Shown here: in pieces, positions 25,899 through 34,775 of the stretch
Layout of the letters: the number at the start of each line of letters is the position of its first letter
How positions within the stretch are numbered: position 1 is the stretch's first letter
From: Gemmatimonadota bacterium
GTDB lineage: Bacteria; GCA-2686955
Reading direction: 5' to 3'
NCBI GenBank assembly: GCA_002686955.1
Contig: NYZA01000108.1
Coordinates: 1 to 64,000, forward strand
DNA: 64,000 bases
Translations under genes and position numbers: made by a program
The notes under the pieces: generated by a model
Seen by the model: only the letters and a program-made list of their open reading frames with translations
Told to the model about the DNA's origin: nothing
The model's database searches: none

Positions 25899-26849
25899 AT
25901 GCGCCTCCCGCTCCTCTTCGTGTTGTTCCCAATCGCCGTCGCTCAACCGGCGGCGCACTCCGGCCTCCTTATCACCGAGGTCCTGGCCAACGCCCGCGAT
26001 GAATCGGGCTCCCCTGGTTCGGGAGAGTGGGTCGAGCTGCTGAACGCGGGCCCCGGCGAGATCGACTTCGGGGGCTGGACGATTAGCGATGGAGATCAAA
26101 CCGACGAGGTGGTCGCGGCGAATCCCGGTGGTTCGACGGTGCTCGGGCCCAGGCGCTTCGCGCTGATCATCGATCCCGACCGCCCGCGAGCCGACGCTCC
26201 TTGGCCACGCGGAACACTCCTGCTCACGGTGGACGACCGCTCGATCGGCAACGGGCTCTCTCCCTCCGATCGCCTTCGAATCGCGCCACCGCTCGGCGGG
26301 CGAGCCGCCACCTACTTCGAGGGCGAAGAGAGCGAGCCTCCCGATCCGGGAAGGGGGCTCTCGATGGAGCGGGTGCGCCTGAAGGTGCGCGAGAAAGGCC
26401 GCGAGAACTGGCGCCCCTCCCGCCTCGTCGGGGGCACCCCCGGGGCACTCAACTCGGCCACCCTGCTGAATCTGCATTCGAAAGGAGCCGGAGCCGCCCG
26501 GTGGCTCTGGTCTTCGGGCGAGTGGGGAATCGCATCGGCCGATTGGTCCGCGGCGTGGATGGCCGAAGCCGGCTCCCACTCGATGGGAAGCGAAGGCTCG
26601 GCCGCCGCCGCTCGCGTCTCCACAGCGGCCGACGGATCGGCGCGCCTATCCCTTCGCCTCGGTCCCGATGTCGAGGGGCGGGTGCTCCATCTCTCGCTCG
26701 ATCTGGCCGAGGGCTCGCTCCTGCCCGCCCTCTTCGGCGGGCAGACTACTTCTGCTGGGGAGGCTCCTCCACGTAGACCCATGGCCGGATCTTCTCCAGC
26801 GTCTTCGGACCGATCCCCTTCACCTCGAGAAGCTCCTCCACCGTCTTGA
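25899..26849 (+). CDS. Secreted lamin-tail-domain (LTD) protein
   Basis: A 316-residue protein with signal peptide MRLPLLFVLFPIAVAQPAA. Residues ~22-190 form an LTD: LLITEVLANARDE, GEWVELLNAGPGEIDFGGWTI and SRLVGGTPGALNS, the usual closing motif. The rest (WLWSSGEWGIASADWSAAW onward) is unassigned. Bacterial LTDs are extracellular Ig-like domains often attached to nucleases or membrane-associated hydrolases. The last 104 bp overlap the convergent PorV-HhH gene, so its true C-terminus may be eroded. Thematically it belongs with the operon that starts on the other strand. Confidence 0.7.
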   Translation: MRLPLLFVLFPIAVAQPAAHSGLLITEVLANARDESGSPGSGEWVELLNAGPGEIDFGGWTISDGDQTDEVVAANPGGSTVLGPRRFALIIDPDRPRADAPWPRGTLLLTVDDRSIGNGLSPSDRLRIAPPLGGRAATYFEGEESEPPDPGRGLSMERVRLKVREKGRENWRPSRLVGGTPGALNSATLLNLHSKGAGAARWLWSSGEWGIASADWSAAWMAEAGSHSMGSEGSAAAARVSTAADGSARLSLRLGPDVEGRVLHLSLDLAEGSLLPALFGGQTTSAGEAPPRRPMAGSSPASSDRSPSPREAPPPS

Positions 26850-27897
26850 AGGGTCCATTTTCGGCTCTGTAGGCGAGGATGCGTTGGGCGGTCACCGGCC
26901 CCACGCTGGGCAAGCGATCGAGCGTCTTCGCATCGGCCCGATTCAGATCGATCGGCTGATCGGGCGTCGTGGCGCCCCGTGAAGACCTGACCCTGAAGCG
27001 CGCGGGTTGATCGGGCAGAAGAGAGCCGTAGTGCAGAACGAGGCCGAGCCGATGGGTTCCTCCCAAACTGGGGTGATCCATGAAGGCGTAGTCGAGCCGC
27101 GCGCGGCTGAGCTGGGCGCCGAAACCGAGGGAGTAGAGCATCGGCGTCGTGGAATAACCCGGCTGAGGGTTGCCGACGGTGGCCGCCATTCCGGCTCGCA
27201 ACGCCAGGAGTTTGTGTACGCGCACCTCTTGGCCGATGTGCAGGCGCGCGGGGAACCCCTCTTCGACGGAGAGGTCGGCGGCGAGCAGAATCCCCTGCTC
27301 CACGTCGAAGGCGATTCCCAGTTTGCCCGCACGTCCCGGCTCGACGGAGGCGTCGCCGATGCTGGGGCGATTCAGGTGGCGACCGACCGCGCCGACTCGG
27401 ATCCGGTCGGTGGCGCGGTAGAGCAGTCCGGCATCGAGGCTCGGTCCCCAATCGGCGCCGTAGGTCGGGCGGATGTCGAGGCCGAGAAACGCGATCGACG
27501 CACCCAGGAGCAGACGATCGTGCACCTCTCTGGCCACTCCCAGCCGCAGTGTTCGCTCGGTGTAGTAGTTCGACTTGCCCAGGGTGGTGACGCCGATTCC
27601 GAAGGAGCCGATCACGGTGGGTTGCACGACCGAGAAGGCGAGCTGGTCGAGGTTTCCCAGACCGAAGGGGCGCGCCACTTCGGTCATCATCTCTCCGCCA
27701 GCCAGAAGCCGCATGCCGGCGGGATTCCAGAAGAGCGCCGCGGCGTCGTCGGCGAGCGCCGCGTGCGCCCCAGCGAGCGCCAGCGGACGTGCCCCGCGCT
27801 CCAAATCTTCGAAAGCCGCCCGAGCGGAGTCGGGAGCGACGAATGCGAAGAGCGTGATCAGCAGACCCGCGGCGACTCGGATGGTTGGGCGCCTCAT
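26746..27897 (-). CDS. PorV/PorQ-like outer-membrane barrel fused to a ComEA-type helix-hairpin-helix domain
   Basis: A 383-residue protein starting at ATG 27897 (ATGA overlap with the upstream gene). After the signal peptide, RPLALAGAHAALADDAAALFWNPAGM is the N-terminal signature of PorV/PorQ-type barrels, and beta strands run to about residue 310. The final ~65 residues are a clear ComEA HhH domain (DLNRADAKTLDRLPSVGPVT ... NGPFKTVEELLEVKGIGPKT). ComEA domains bind double-stranded DNA without sequence preference. A barrel carrying one on its periplasmic end would hold DNA at the outer membrane. It is the last gene of the 11-gene operon. Confidence 0.82.
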   Translation of the reverse strand: MRRPTIRVAAGLLITLFAFVAPDSARAAFEDLERGARPLALAGAHAALADDAAALFWNPAGMRLLAGGEMMTEVARPFGLGNLDQLAFSVVQPTVIGSFGIGVTTLGKSNYYTERTLRLGVAREVHDRLLLGASIAFLGLDIRPTYGADWGPSLDAGLLYRATDRIRVGAVGRHLNRPSIGDASVEPGRAGKLGIAFDVEQGILLAADLSVEEGFPARLHIGQEVRVHKLLALRAGMAATVGNPQPGYSTTPMLYSLGFGAQLSRARLDYAFMDHPSLGGTHRLGLVLHYGSLLPDQPARFRVRSSRGATTPDQPIDLNRADAKTLDRLPSVGPVTAQRILAYRAENGPFKTVEELLEVKGIGPKTLEKIRPWVYVEEPPQQK

Positions 27898-30800
27898 CGC
27901 AACGGCCTCGCAACTACGACGGTCCGTTTCGCCTGCATCAGACTTTCCCCTTTCGCTTCGGCGAGGAGGATGTAGATCCCTACGCCGAGCGTGCGCCCCG
28001 CGTCGTCGGTGCCGTCCCAGACGAACACTCCATTCGCGCTGCCGACCTCGTCCACGAGGGTTCTCACGGGGCGCCCGAGCGAGTCGAAGACCCGGAGGGT
28101 GAACACCGATTTCGGCGGTAGCCGGTAGCGGATCGCGGTTTCGTCCTGGAAACCGTTGCCGTCCGGGGAGAAGGGATCGGGGCCGACCTCGAGCGAGATG
28201 CCGGAAGAGAAACCTCCGGCGAGGCTGTTGGCGCGGCCCGGCGTCGATCCGGAGGGGTCGACCGAGAGCCACCAGTTCGCCTCACTGGCGGGGTTCCCCC
28301 GGTGATCGATCCGCTCCCACGAGACGCCGGCCTCGTTGTCCCGCTTTCCGCGCCAAGCGTCGTCGTAGGGGACTCGGTCCACCACGAATCCCCGCGGATC
28401 GGCCAGCGTGATCACATCGTCGGTGTTGTTCAGCGTTTCCCAGCGATCGGGCTCGAGGACCGGAACGTCTACCAAGGGGAAGGAGGCCCGCATCTTGTCG
28501 AGGTCTTGGGTGAGCACGACGAAGGCGCCGGGGGCCAGGCGGATCGGAGAGTCGTCGGCGGCCAACAAGGGTGAACGGCCCTCATCATCGCCCAGCGTCC
28601 ACCCCGCCAGATCGATGTCGCGCTCCGACCCGTTCAAGATCTCGATCCACTCCGGCTGCCCCGAGTCTTCGTCGGGACGGTTCAGGAACTCGTTCACGAC
28701 GAGAAACGCCTCCACATCGCCGACGGCCAGATCGAGTGAGGCGCGATCGTTGGTCGGGCGATCGTCGGTCGAGACCTGCGCGACCATCCGGTGCCGACCC
28801 TCTTCCAGTCCACCCTCGAAGACGATCTCGATCGTATCGCCCGGAGAGATCTTCGCGATCTCGGTCGGGCCGCCGATCAGCTCGGCCGGGGAGAGGATCT
28901 CGTTCAGATCGTCGTCGAGATAGAGCTCGAGGCTCGCGCCGCTCACCGAAGTGGTGCCGGCCACCGCGACGACCGCCGTGAGCCCGAGGTCGGCCAGAGC
29001 AGCGGCGCCCGGGTTGTCGGCGTAGAGCTCGTGGCAGGCGAGATCGCGCGCCACCGGAGTGACGGAGTTGACCGAGCCCGGAGTGCCCCCTTCGGAGGAT
29101 TCGGCCCAGTTGCTCTCCGTGTCGCCGGAGCTCGGATCGATCCGTTCGAGCGAGAATCCGTCCCCCGGATCGAAGGGAACCCCGTCCAAAGCGTCGTCAT
29201 CTCGATCCCCGGGATCCTCTTCATCCTTGGGCGTGCCGAAGGTATCGATCACATTGTCCCGATCCGTGCCACCTGCGTCATAAAGTGTGAGCGGATCGTT
29301 GCTGGCCGCCAGCCCGCTCCCTCCGATATCGGATCCGTTCACCGTCAGCACGACCGTCCCCGCGGGGATCGAATAGGGCTGAGGCTCTCCGCGCGATGGC
29401 GAGGCATGATCGGGATCGAGAACAAGGGCGTGGCTGCCAGCCGGAATCAGTGTCGTTCCGGTTACCACGCCCGGTGCCTCGAGTGTGCCGTGTGTCAGAT
29501 CATCCCACGGAATGATCGCATCGACCCCGTCGCCGTCGGTCAGGCTCCAGCCGGCGACATCGACCACCGATTCCCCGCGATTGAGAAGCTCGACGAATTC
29601 GTCGGCCTTGCCTCCCGGGATCTCGGTCTCTCCGCCCGCGGGATTCGCCATCACCTCAGTGATCGCGATGTCGGATGGGCCGACGCTGAACGAGATGTTC
29701 ACCAGATCGTTGCCGGGAACCTCGTCCCCTGTCGCGCTCACTTCGACGGTCAGTGTGTGGGGACCGGCGGTGGCGCCGAGCCAGGTGGCCTCGGCCGTGG
29801 CGGTGTCGCCCGCCGCCAGAGCGAAAACCAAAACCGTTGCGATCTCGTCGCTTCCATCGATCGTGAACGACACTTCGGCCGTATCTATGATGCCGATCCC
29901 CTGGTTCACCAGACGAGCGTCGATCTCGACATCGTCGCCGGGCAGCGGGGCGCTCGGTGTCATAGTCACGAGCTCCTCGAAGAGGGCCGCATCGATATCG
30001 GCGGGGGTCACGGAGTTCACTGCGCCCGGTGTGCCCCCCTCGGAGGACTGGGCCCAGTTGCTCTCCGTGTCGCCGGAGCTCGGATCGATCCGCTCGAGCG
30101 AGATTCCGTCCCCGGGATCGAAGGGAACCCCGTCCAAGCCGTCGTCATCTCGATCCCCTGGGATCTCTTCATCCTTGGGCGTGCCGAAGGTATCGATCAC
30201 ATCGTCACGACCCGTGCCACCCGCGTCATAAAGTGTGATCGGATCGGTTGTCGTCAGCCCGCTCCCCCCGATATCCGATCCCTCCACCGTGAGGATGATC
30301 GTTCCCGCGGGGATCGAATAGGGTTGAGGCTCCCCGCGCGATGGCGACGCATGTTCGGGATCGAGAACGAGGGCATAGCCACCCGCCGGAATCAGCGTCG
30401 TTTCGGTCACCACGCCCGCGGCTTCGAGCGTACCGTGGACCGCGTCATCCCAGGGAATGATCGCGTCGACACCGTCGCCGTCGGTCAGGCTCCAGCCGGT
30501 GACATCGACCACCGAATCTCCGCGGTTCAGCAGCTCCAGAAACTCGTCCGCCACGCCGCCCGGTATCGCGGTCTCTCCGCCGGCCGGGTTGGCCATGACC
30601 TCGGTGATCGTGATATCCGACTCACCGGCAACGGTGAAGGGCAGGTCCACGGAATCGTTCCCCGGAACCTCGTCGCCTGGCGCGGCCACCTCGACCGTCA
30701 GAGTATGGGGACCCGCCGTGGCGCTGAGCCAGGTTGCCTCGACGGTGCCGGTGTCGCCGGGTGCCAGAGTGAAGACCGAAATCGTCGCGAATTCGTCCAC

Positions 30801-31481
30801 CGCGTCGATCGTGAACGACACTTCGGCCGAATCGATTGCCACGGCTCCCATATTCACGACGCGCGCCTCGATCTCCACATCGTCACCAGGCCGCGGCGCG
30901 CCCGGCGTCATCGTTACGAGCTCTTCGAAGAGGGCAGCGTCGATATCGGCCGGCGTGACGGAATTCCTCACGCCCGGTGTCACGCCGAGGGGATCGAGGC
31001 TGGCCGTCCAGTTTCCGGGGTCGTCCCCCTCGAGAGGCAGGATCTTCTCGATCGAAATGCCGTCGTCGCCTCCGCTCGACCAATGAAACTTCCTCACTCC
31101 GTCGAGATCGTCGACCACCGCGACCGAGTCGCCGGAGTTGCCCAGGCTCATCTTGATCTGAACGATCGGCGTGCCGGGGGGCAGCGACCACTGCCCCAGG
31201 AAAGTCAGCGTATCGTCGGCGATGATCGCGAAGCCGAAAGGCTCGATCTCCAGCCCAGAAGGCAGTGCAGTCGTGTCGGGGGACGATCCGCCATCGATGA
31301 AATCCCAGCCGGAGAGGTCGACGAGATCGCCTCCTCCGTTGTGCAGCTCGACGAACTCGAGCTTGGTCTGGCTCCCCGGTTCGTTGACGAGCACTTCGTT
31401 CAGCACCACCTCGCCGCGATCGGCCCGCGCGCAGAGGGTGATTGACGCGGCGGCGACGAAAAGAAGTAGCGCCCGCGTCAT
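27894..31481 (-). CDS. Giant secreted protein with four lamin-tail domains, CARDB-like repeats and a FlgD-like C-terminus
   Basis: A 1195-residue exported protein. LTD modules begin near residues 22 (VVLNEVLVNEPGS), 300 (ITITEVMANPAGGE), 610 (IAITEVMANPAGGE) and 905 (LVVNEFLNRPDED). Each ends in a motif such as GGTPGAVNS. They alternate with CARDB-like Ig domains (TPGAPRPGDDVEIEARVVN). The C-terminus (PDPFSPDGNGFQDETAIRY ... GIYILLAEAKG) is a FlgD-like sorting or anchoring domain. The middle arose by tandem duplication of about 945 bp. It is probably a surface scaffold or adhesin; LTDs often accompany extracellular nucleases. It joins both neighbours by ATGA overlaps. Confidence 0.82.
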   Translation of the reverse strand: MTRALLLFVAAASITLCARADRGEVVLNEVLVNEPGSQTKLEFVELHNGGGDLVDLSGWDFIDGGSSPDTTALPSGLEIEPFGFAIIADDTLTFLGQWSLPPGTPIVQIKMSLGNSGDSVAVVDDLDGVRKFHWSSGGDDGISIEKILPLEGDDPGNWTASLDPLGVTPGVRNSVTPADIDAALFEELVTMTPGAPRPGDDVEIEARVVNMGAVAIDSAEVSFTIDAVDEFATISVFTLAPGDTGTVEATWLSATAGPHTLTVEVAAPGDEVPGNDSVDLPFTVAGESDITITEVMANPAGGETAIPGGVADEFLELLNRGDSVVDVTGWSLTDGDGVDAIIPWDDAVHGTLEAAGVVTETTLIPAGGYALVLDPEHASPSRGEPQPYSIPAGTIILTVEGSDIGGSGLTTTDPITLYDAGGTGRDDVIDTFGTPKDEEIPGDRDDDGLDGVPFDPGDGISLERIDPSSGDTESNWAQSSEGGTPGAVNSVTPADIDAALFEELVTMTPSAPLPGDDVEIDARLVNQGIGIIDTAEVSFTIDGSDEIATVLVFALAAGDTATAEATWLGATAGPHTLTVEVSATGDEVPGNDLVNISFSVGPSDIAITEVMANPAGGETEIPGGKADEFVELLNRGESVVDVAGWSLTDGDGVDAIIPWDDLTHGTLEAPGVVTGTTLIPAGSHALVLDPDHASPSRGEPQPYSIPAGTVVLTVNGSDIGGSGLAASNDPLTLYDAGGTDRDNVIDTFGTPKDEEDPGDRDDDALDGVPFDPGDGFSLERIDPSSGDTESNWAESSEGGTPGSVNSVTPVARDLACHELYADNPGAAALADLGLTAVVAVAGTTSVSGASLELYLDDDLNEILSPAELIGGPTEIAKISPGDTIEIVFEGGLEEGRHRMVAQVSTDDRPTNDRASLDLAVGDVEAFLVVNEFLNRPDEDSGQPEWIEILNGSERDIDLAGWTLGDDEGRSPLLAADDSPIRLAPGAFVVLTQDLDKMRASFPLVDVPVLEPDRWETLNNTDDVITLADPRGFVVDRVPYDDAWRGKRDNEAGVSWERIDHRGNPASEANWWLSVDPSGSTPGRANSLAGGFSSGISLEVGPDPFSPDGNGFQDETAIRYRLPPKSVFTLRVFDSLGRPVRTLVDEVGSANGVFVWDGTDDAGRTLGVGIYILLAEAKGESLMQAKRTVVVARPLR
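29050..30960 (-). repeat. Tandem duplication (~945-bp unit) inside the LTD gene
   Basis: Two adjacent units of about 945 bp (315 codons), from roughly 29050 to 30000 and 30000 to 30945, are nearly identical over long stretches. For example GTATCGATCACAT and the stretch encoding DPSSGDTESNWA recur in the same order. A partial third unit begins near 30950. Each unit encodes one CARDB-like plus one LTD module. The high identity implies recent duplication or ongoing homogenisation. Confidence 0.75.
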
Positions 31482-32716
31482 GGCCCGACCCCCTGAATGA
31501 CGCGGAAGGTGCTTCCGTCCGAGACGACGATCAGCGTTCCTTCCTCATCGGTGCGCCGCACTTCGACCCCCGCGTCGGACCAACGCTGAAGCGTTTCCGG
31601 ATGAGGATGGCCGTGGGAGTTGTCGGCTCCGACCGAGATCAGGACGAGCTCGGCATCGACCGCCTGCGCGAAAGAGGCGGATGAGCTGAAACGGGATCCG
31701 TGATGGGGCGCTTGCACCACGGCGGCGTCCAGCAGCAGCGGATCTCGCGCGATCAGCTCCGCCTCGGTATCGGCGCCGACATCTCCGGTCAGGAGCGCGG
31801 CGAACTGGTCGAACTCGATCCGGATGACGACCGAGAGCTCGTTCAGCTCGTCCTCGTCGGCGTCGCACTCCGCGGTCAAAACCGTCTCGGGGTTCAGGAC
31901 GATCAGCCGGCTCTCTGGATCGGCCATCGGCCACTCCTCGTCGTCGGCGACGTTCAGCACATCGAGGCCGCCCGCCGCGACGAGGCTGTCGACGACCGAG
32001 TGCAGCTCGGCCAGATCGGCGCCACCACCGTCGCGCCGGCAGCTTCGCCAGAGTGTGGTGACCGGCAGGCCGCGAAGTACGCTCGTGAGTCCACCGTAGT
32101 GATCCTGGTCCTGGTGCGTCGAAACGACCAGATCGAGCGCGTTGACCTCGGCGGTACGCAGATACTGGAGCAGGCCGGGGCCCTCCTCCGGCTCCCCTCC
32201 GTCCACCAAGATCTTCGGGCCATCGGGGAACTCGACCAGGATCGCGTCCCCCTGCCCGACATCGATCATGTGGATGCGGATCTCATCCGCGCCGACGGCG
32301 GTGACCGCTCCGCTCAACTGGTCGTTGGCCGGGTCGTCGTCCTCGATGTCGATCTTGGCCAGAAAGAGATGGTCGCCCGAGGGGAGGGAATCGACGCGGG
32401 TCGCGACCAAGGCCGAGTCGCCCGGGGTCAGCACATCGATGGCGATCGGTCCGCCGGCGATCTCGTCGGGCGCACCAATCTCGTCCTGGTCCTCGTCCAA
32501 AAAGAAGGTGAGGGTCGCGCCGGCGACGAGCTCCTCGCCCTCGTTGAGCACGTTGGCTTCGATCAGAACGCTCTCGCCGACGGTTGCGGGCGACGGGCTC
32601 ACCCTGATCGCGGTCAGCGCCAGATCGACCGTCGAAAGCTGCGGCGCAGCGGGCTCTTGCGCGCAGCCCGCGAGCAGGGCGAGCGCGGCGAGCAGCGAAA
32701 GTGCGGCTTCTCTCAT
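31478..32716 (-). CDS. ComEC-like metallo-beta-lactamase lipoprotein with N-terminal CARDB domain
   Basis: A 412-residue protein with a lipobox (LALLAGC, Cys18). A CARDB-like Ig domain spans ~30-140. The MBL domain follows: IHMIDVGQGDAILVEFP, the metal motif VSTHQDQDHYGGL (HxDxDH), LTGDVGADTEAELI and APHHGSRFSSS. This matches the C-terminal hydrolase of ComEC/Rec2, where it is thought to degrade the non-transported DNA strand; here it is separate and lipid-anchored. The start overlaps the DUF3006 stop (ATGA), and its own stop overlaps the LTD start. Confidence 0.88.
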   Translation of the reverse strand: MREAALSLLAALALLAGCAQEPAAPQLSTVDLALTAIRVSPSPATVGESVLIEANVLNEGEELVAGATLTFFLDEDQDEIGAPDEIAGGPIAIDVLTPGDSALVATRVDSLPSGDHLFLAKIDIEDDDPANDQLSGAVTAVGADEIRIHMIDVGQGDAILVEFPDGPKILVDGGEPEEGPGLLQYLRTAEVNALDLVVSTHQDQDHYGGLTSVLRGLPVTTLWRSCRRDGGGADLAELHSVVDSLVAAGGLDVLNVADDEEWPMADPESRLIVLNPETVLTAECDADEDELNELSVVIRIEFDQFAALLTGDVGADTEAELIARDPLLLDAAVVQAPHHGSRFSSSASFAQAVDAELVLISVGADNSHGHPHPETLQRWSDAGVEVRRTDEEGTLIVVSDGSTFRVIQGVGP

Positions 32717-32976
32717 GACGCACCGTCCCGATCTTCGCCTTCGCGCGTCATCTCGAGGAGCCGTTGCTGCAAATCCGCCGTTTTCCCACGGAGCTCGACC
32801 TCTCGATCGCTGTCCCTCTCGACCCGCATCGTGAGACAAGCACCCTCCCCCGCCCCCTCCGGCAGACGCTCGACCGGCAGGAGCATCTCGCCGCCCCCCA
32901 GAACCGCGATGACCGCGCGCCCCTCTTCGATCCGGTCCACCGTCGCCTGCAATTGCACGATCTTCGCGTCGCTCAT
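32713..32976 (-). CDS. DUF3006 domain protein
   Basis: An 87-residue protein with the DUF3006 pattern: ATVDRIEEGRAVIAVLGGGE, then LPVERLPEGAGEGACLTMRV and a polar helical tail. DUF3006 genes commonly sit beside ComEC-like MBL genes, as here (ATGA overlaps on both sides). It has no signal peptide, unlike nearly all other products of the operon, so it may act in the cytoplasm. Function unknown. Confidence 0.82.
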   Translation of the reverse strand: MSDAKIVQLQATVDRIEEGRAVIAVLGGGEMLLPVERLPEGAGEGACLTMRVERDSDREVELRGKTADLQQRLLEMTREGEDRDGAS

Positions 32977-34775
32977 AAGGAGATCCTCAAGGCTACCCGC
33001 GCCTCCGCATCGGGATTCACGTCGCGGTCGTCATCGGAGTAGAAGCGGCTTCGGGCGCGCGCTTCGAGCGAATACCGATCCAGAAATTTGAGCCTCTCTT
33101 CGACCTGAAGCTCGACGTAAGAGTCGTTGGCCTCGTCGAAGTTGTTGTCTTTCCAACGAAAGCGGAGCCAGGGAGAGACCGGTGCCAGCCGCCGAAACGA
33201 CGATTCCACCCAGATCTCGCCGGAGTCTACATCGCCGCTCGAGGTCGTGCGGGTCCGCCAGACCGCCCGAAAGCGCAGGTCGGTGTAGGGCCCCGCGTCG
33301 CTGCGTCCATCGAAGGTCAGGGTGCGCCGTTCGCTCGCCTCCCCCTGCGTGTCGTCGATATCCCAAATATGACGCAAGAAGGCGCGCCGCCTCGTCGAGC
33401 GGCGCCAGGCGAGGGTCGCGTCGGCCCGGCGGTCGGTTTCGCCGTCGATCGCATTCGCCCACCGCGCGAAAGACCCCTCGGCCGTCCAATCACCGACGAT
33501 CTCGATCTCGGTCTCGATGAGCGCGCCCCGCTCACCGGCCTGCCGGTCGCGGATCTCGATATCGTCGTCGGGCAGCACATCGAAGCTGCTCCGGTCGGTG
33601 TCGGCGGTGCCTCCGCTGTGCAGGTTTACGTAGTCCGTGCCGTAGTGCCACAGGGTCGCGCCGCTCTCGAAGACCGCCCCCCGCGATTCGACCCGTAGCT
33701 CCGAACCCAACCCGTGGCCCGGGCTCCAGGAGCTCTCGCCGCTGATCTCCACCAGCCCCGCCCGGGTCGCGCCGAAGAGTGCCAAGAAGTCGCGCTCGAA
33801 AGCGTCCCCCGATGCTTCCCCGATCAACGATTGACGCGCCCCGATCGCACCGATCGAATGGCGCTCGCCCTCGCGCCCGAGAGATGCGGCGAGCACCCGA
33901 TCGGTCACCAATGCGTAGCGGTTCTCCGAGACCAGCACGACGGGCGAGAACGCGCCGGCCCGGAGCGAAGCGAAGACACCGTTGTATCGGCCGAGTCGGG
34001 GGACGAGCAGGGTGCTGCCCCCCTCGTCGGGAGTGCGCAGGCTCGCCGTCAGGGCGACGCGACGCCCCAGTGTTACTCCGAGCCCGAGCTTCTCGCGGAC
34101 CGTGCCGAAAACCAATCGCTCGATCATCCCCTGTTTTGCGTCGTAGTAGACCGAGCGCTCCTCCAGGCCGGGCTGCTCGTCCTCTTCGGAGCGGGCGCGA
34201 AAACGTACCCGGAAGCGCCCCGCGCCGGCGGGGGAGCGGATGTCCCCGCTGAGGTCGTTGCGCAGATCGCCCTCTTCGTGCAGGTCGCGGGCCGTCTGAA
34301 TCTTGATCCAGCCGTCGAGATCGACGCTCGGCAGCATCCGCCCTTGCGTTGTGGGAGTAGCATCCGCCACCGGGCGCTCGGGCACGGCCGCGCGCGTGAA
34401 CGTGAACACAAAGAGCTGATCGGGATCGATCCCGGGCACCTCGGCCAGCTCCGCGGTCGAGGCGAAGCCCTCGTTCTTCTCTCGGTGCCGCTCGAGCGCG
34501 CTGAGATCGTGGGGCGTAAAGCCGGGCACCACCAAAAGGCGCGAAAGATCATCGCCGTTGATGTCGACCGGATCGCGAAGCAGCTCGATCAGCTCATCAC
34601 GGGTCTGCTCGTCGAGCTCGCCTTCGAAAAAAGCGTCGTTGATATCCTCTTCCGACTCGAGCCGCAGATCGCTGATGAGTTGGGCGCCGGTCTCGCGCAA
34701 CGAGGTCGCCGACAGTACGAGGACCAGGATCGCACCCCACCGCTTCGCCCCGCCGATCGACGGGCGACCGGTCAC
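32973..34775 (-). CDS. Outer-membrane barrel with N-terminal helix-hairpin-helix domain (shorter paralogue)
   Basis: A 600-residue protein starting at GTG 34775 (overlaps the upstream stop) with a signal peptide (WGAILVLVLSATS). Residues ~70-125 form an HhH unit: DPVDINGDDLSRLLVVPGFT and GFASTAELAEVPGIDPDQL. The remaining ~450 residues alternate polar and aromatic beta strands (RFRVRFRARSEEDEQPG, FERDFLALFGATRAGLVEIS) and end in VALRISL, a barrel-like C-terminus. It looks like a large outer-membrane barrel with a periplasmic DNA-binding plug. It is a paralogue of the 833-residue protein at 38438. Related HhH-barrels occur in Bacteroidetes, without assigned function as far as I know. Confidence 0.75.
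   Translation of the reverse strand: MTGRPSIGGAKRWGAILVLVLSATSLRETGAQLISDLRLESEEDINDAFFEGELDEQTRDELIELLRDPVDINGDDLSRLLVVPGFTPHDLSALERHREKNEGFASTAELAEVPGIDPDQLFVFTFTRAAVPERPVADATPTTQGRMLPSVDLDGWIKIQTARDLHEEGDLRNDLSGDIRSPAGAGRFRVRFRARSEEDEQPGLEERSVYYDAKQGMIERLVFGTVREKLGLGVTLGRRVALTASLRTPDEGGSTLLVPRLGRYNGVFASLRAGAFSPVVLVSENRYALVTDRVLAASLGREGERHSIGAIGARQSLIGEASGDAFERDFLALFGATRAGLVEISGESSWSPGHGLGSELRVESRGAVFESGATLWHYGTDYVNLHSGGTADTDRSSFDVLPDDDIEIRDRQAGERGALIETEIEIVGDWTAEGSFARWANAIDGETDRRADATLAWRRSTRRRAFLRHIWDIDDTQGEASERRTLTFDGRSDAGPYTDLRFRAVWRTRTTSSGDVDSGEIWVESSFRRLAPVSPWLRFRWKDNNFDEANDSYVELQVEERLKFLDRYSLEARARSRFYSDDDRDVNPDAEARVALRISL

Noticed and set aside
29050-30960. Possible CRISPR-like repetition
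   Set aside because: Units are ~945 bp, coding and contiguous, with no short repeats or spacers. It is a protein-domain duplication.
28791-31445. An 884-codon open frame on the plus strand
   Set aside because: It is antisense to the lamin-tail gene over its whole length. The lamin-tail frame has domains, a signal peptide and operon overlaps; the plus frame only mirrors its repeats.
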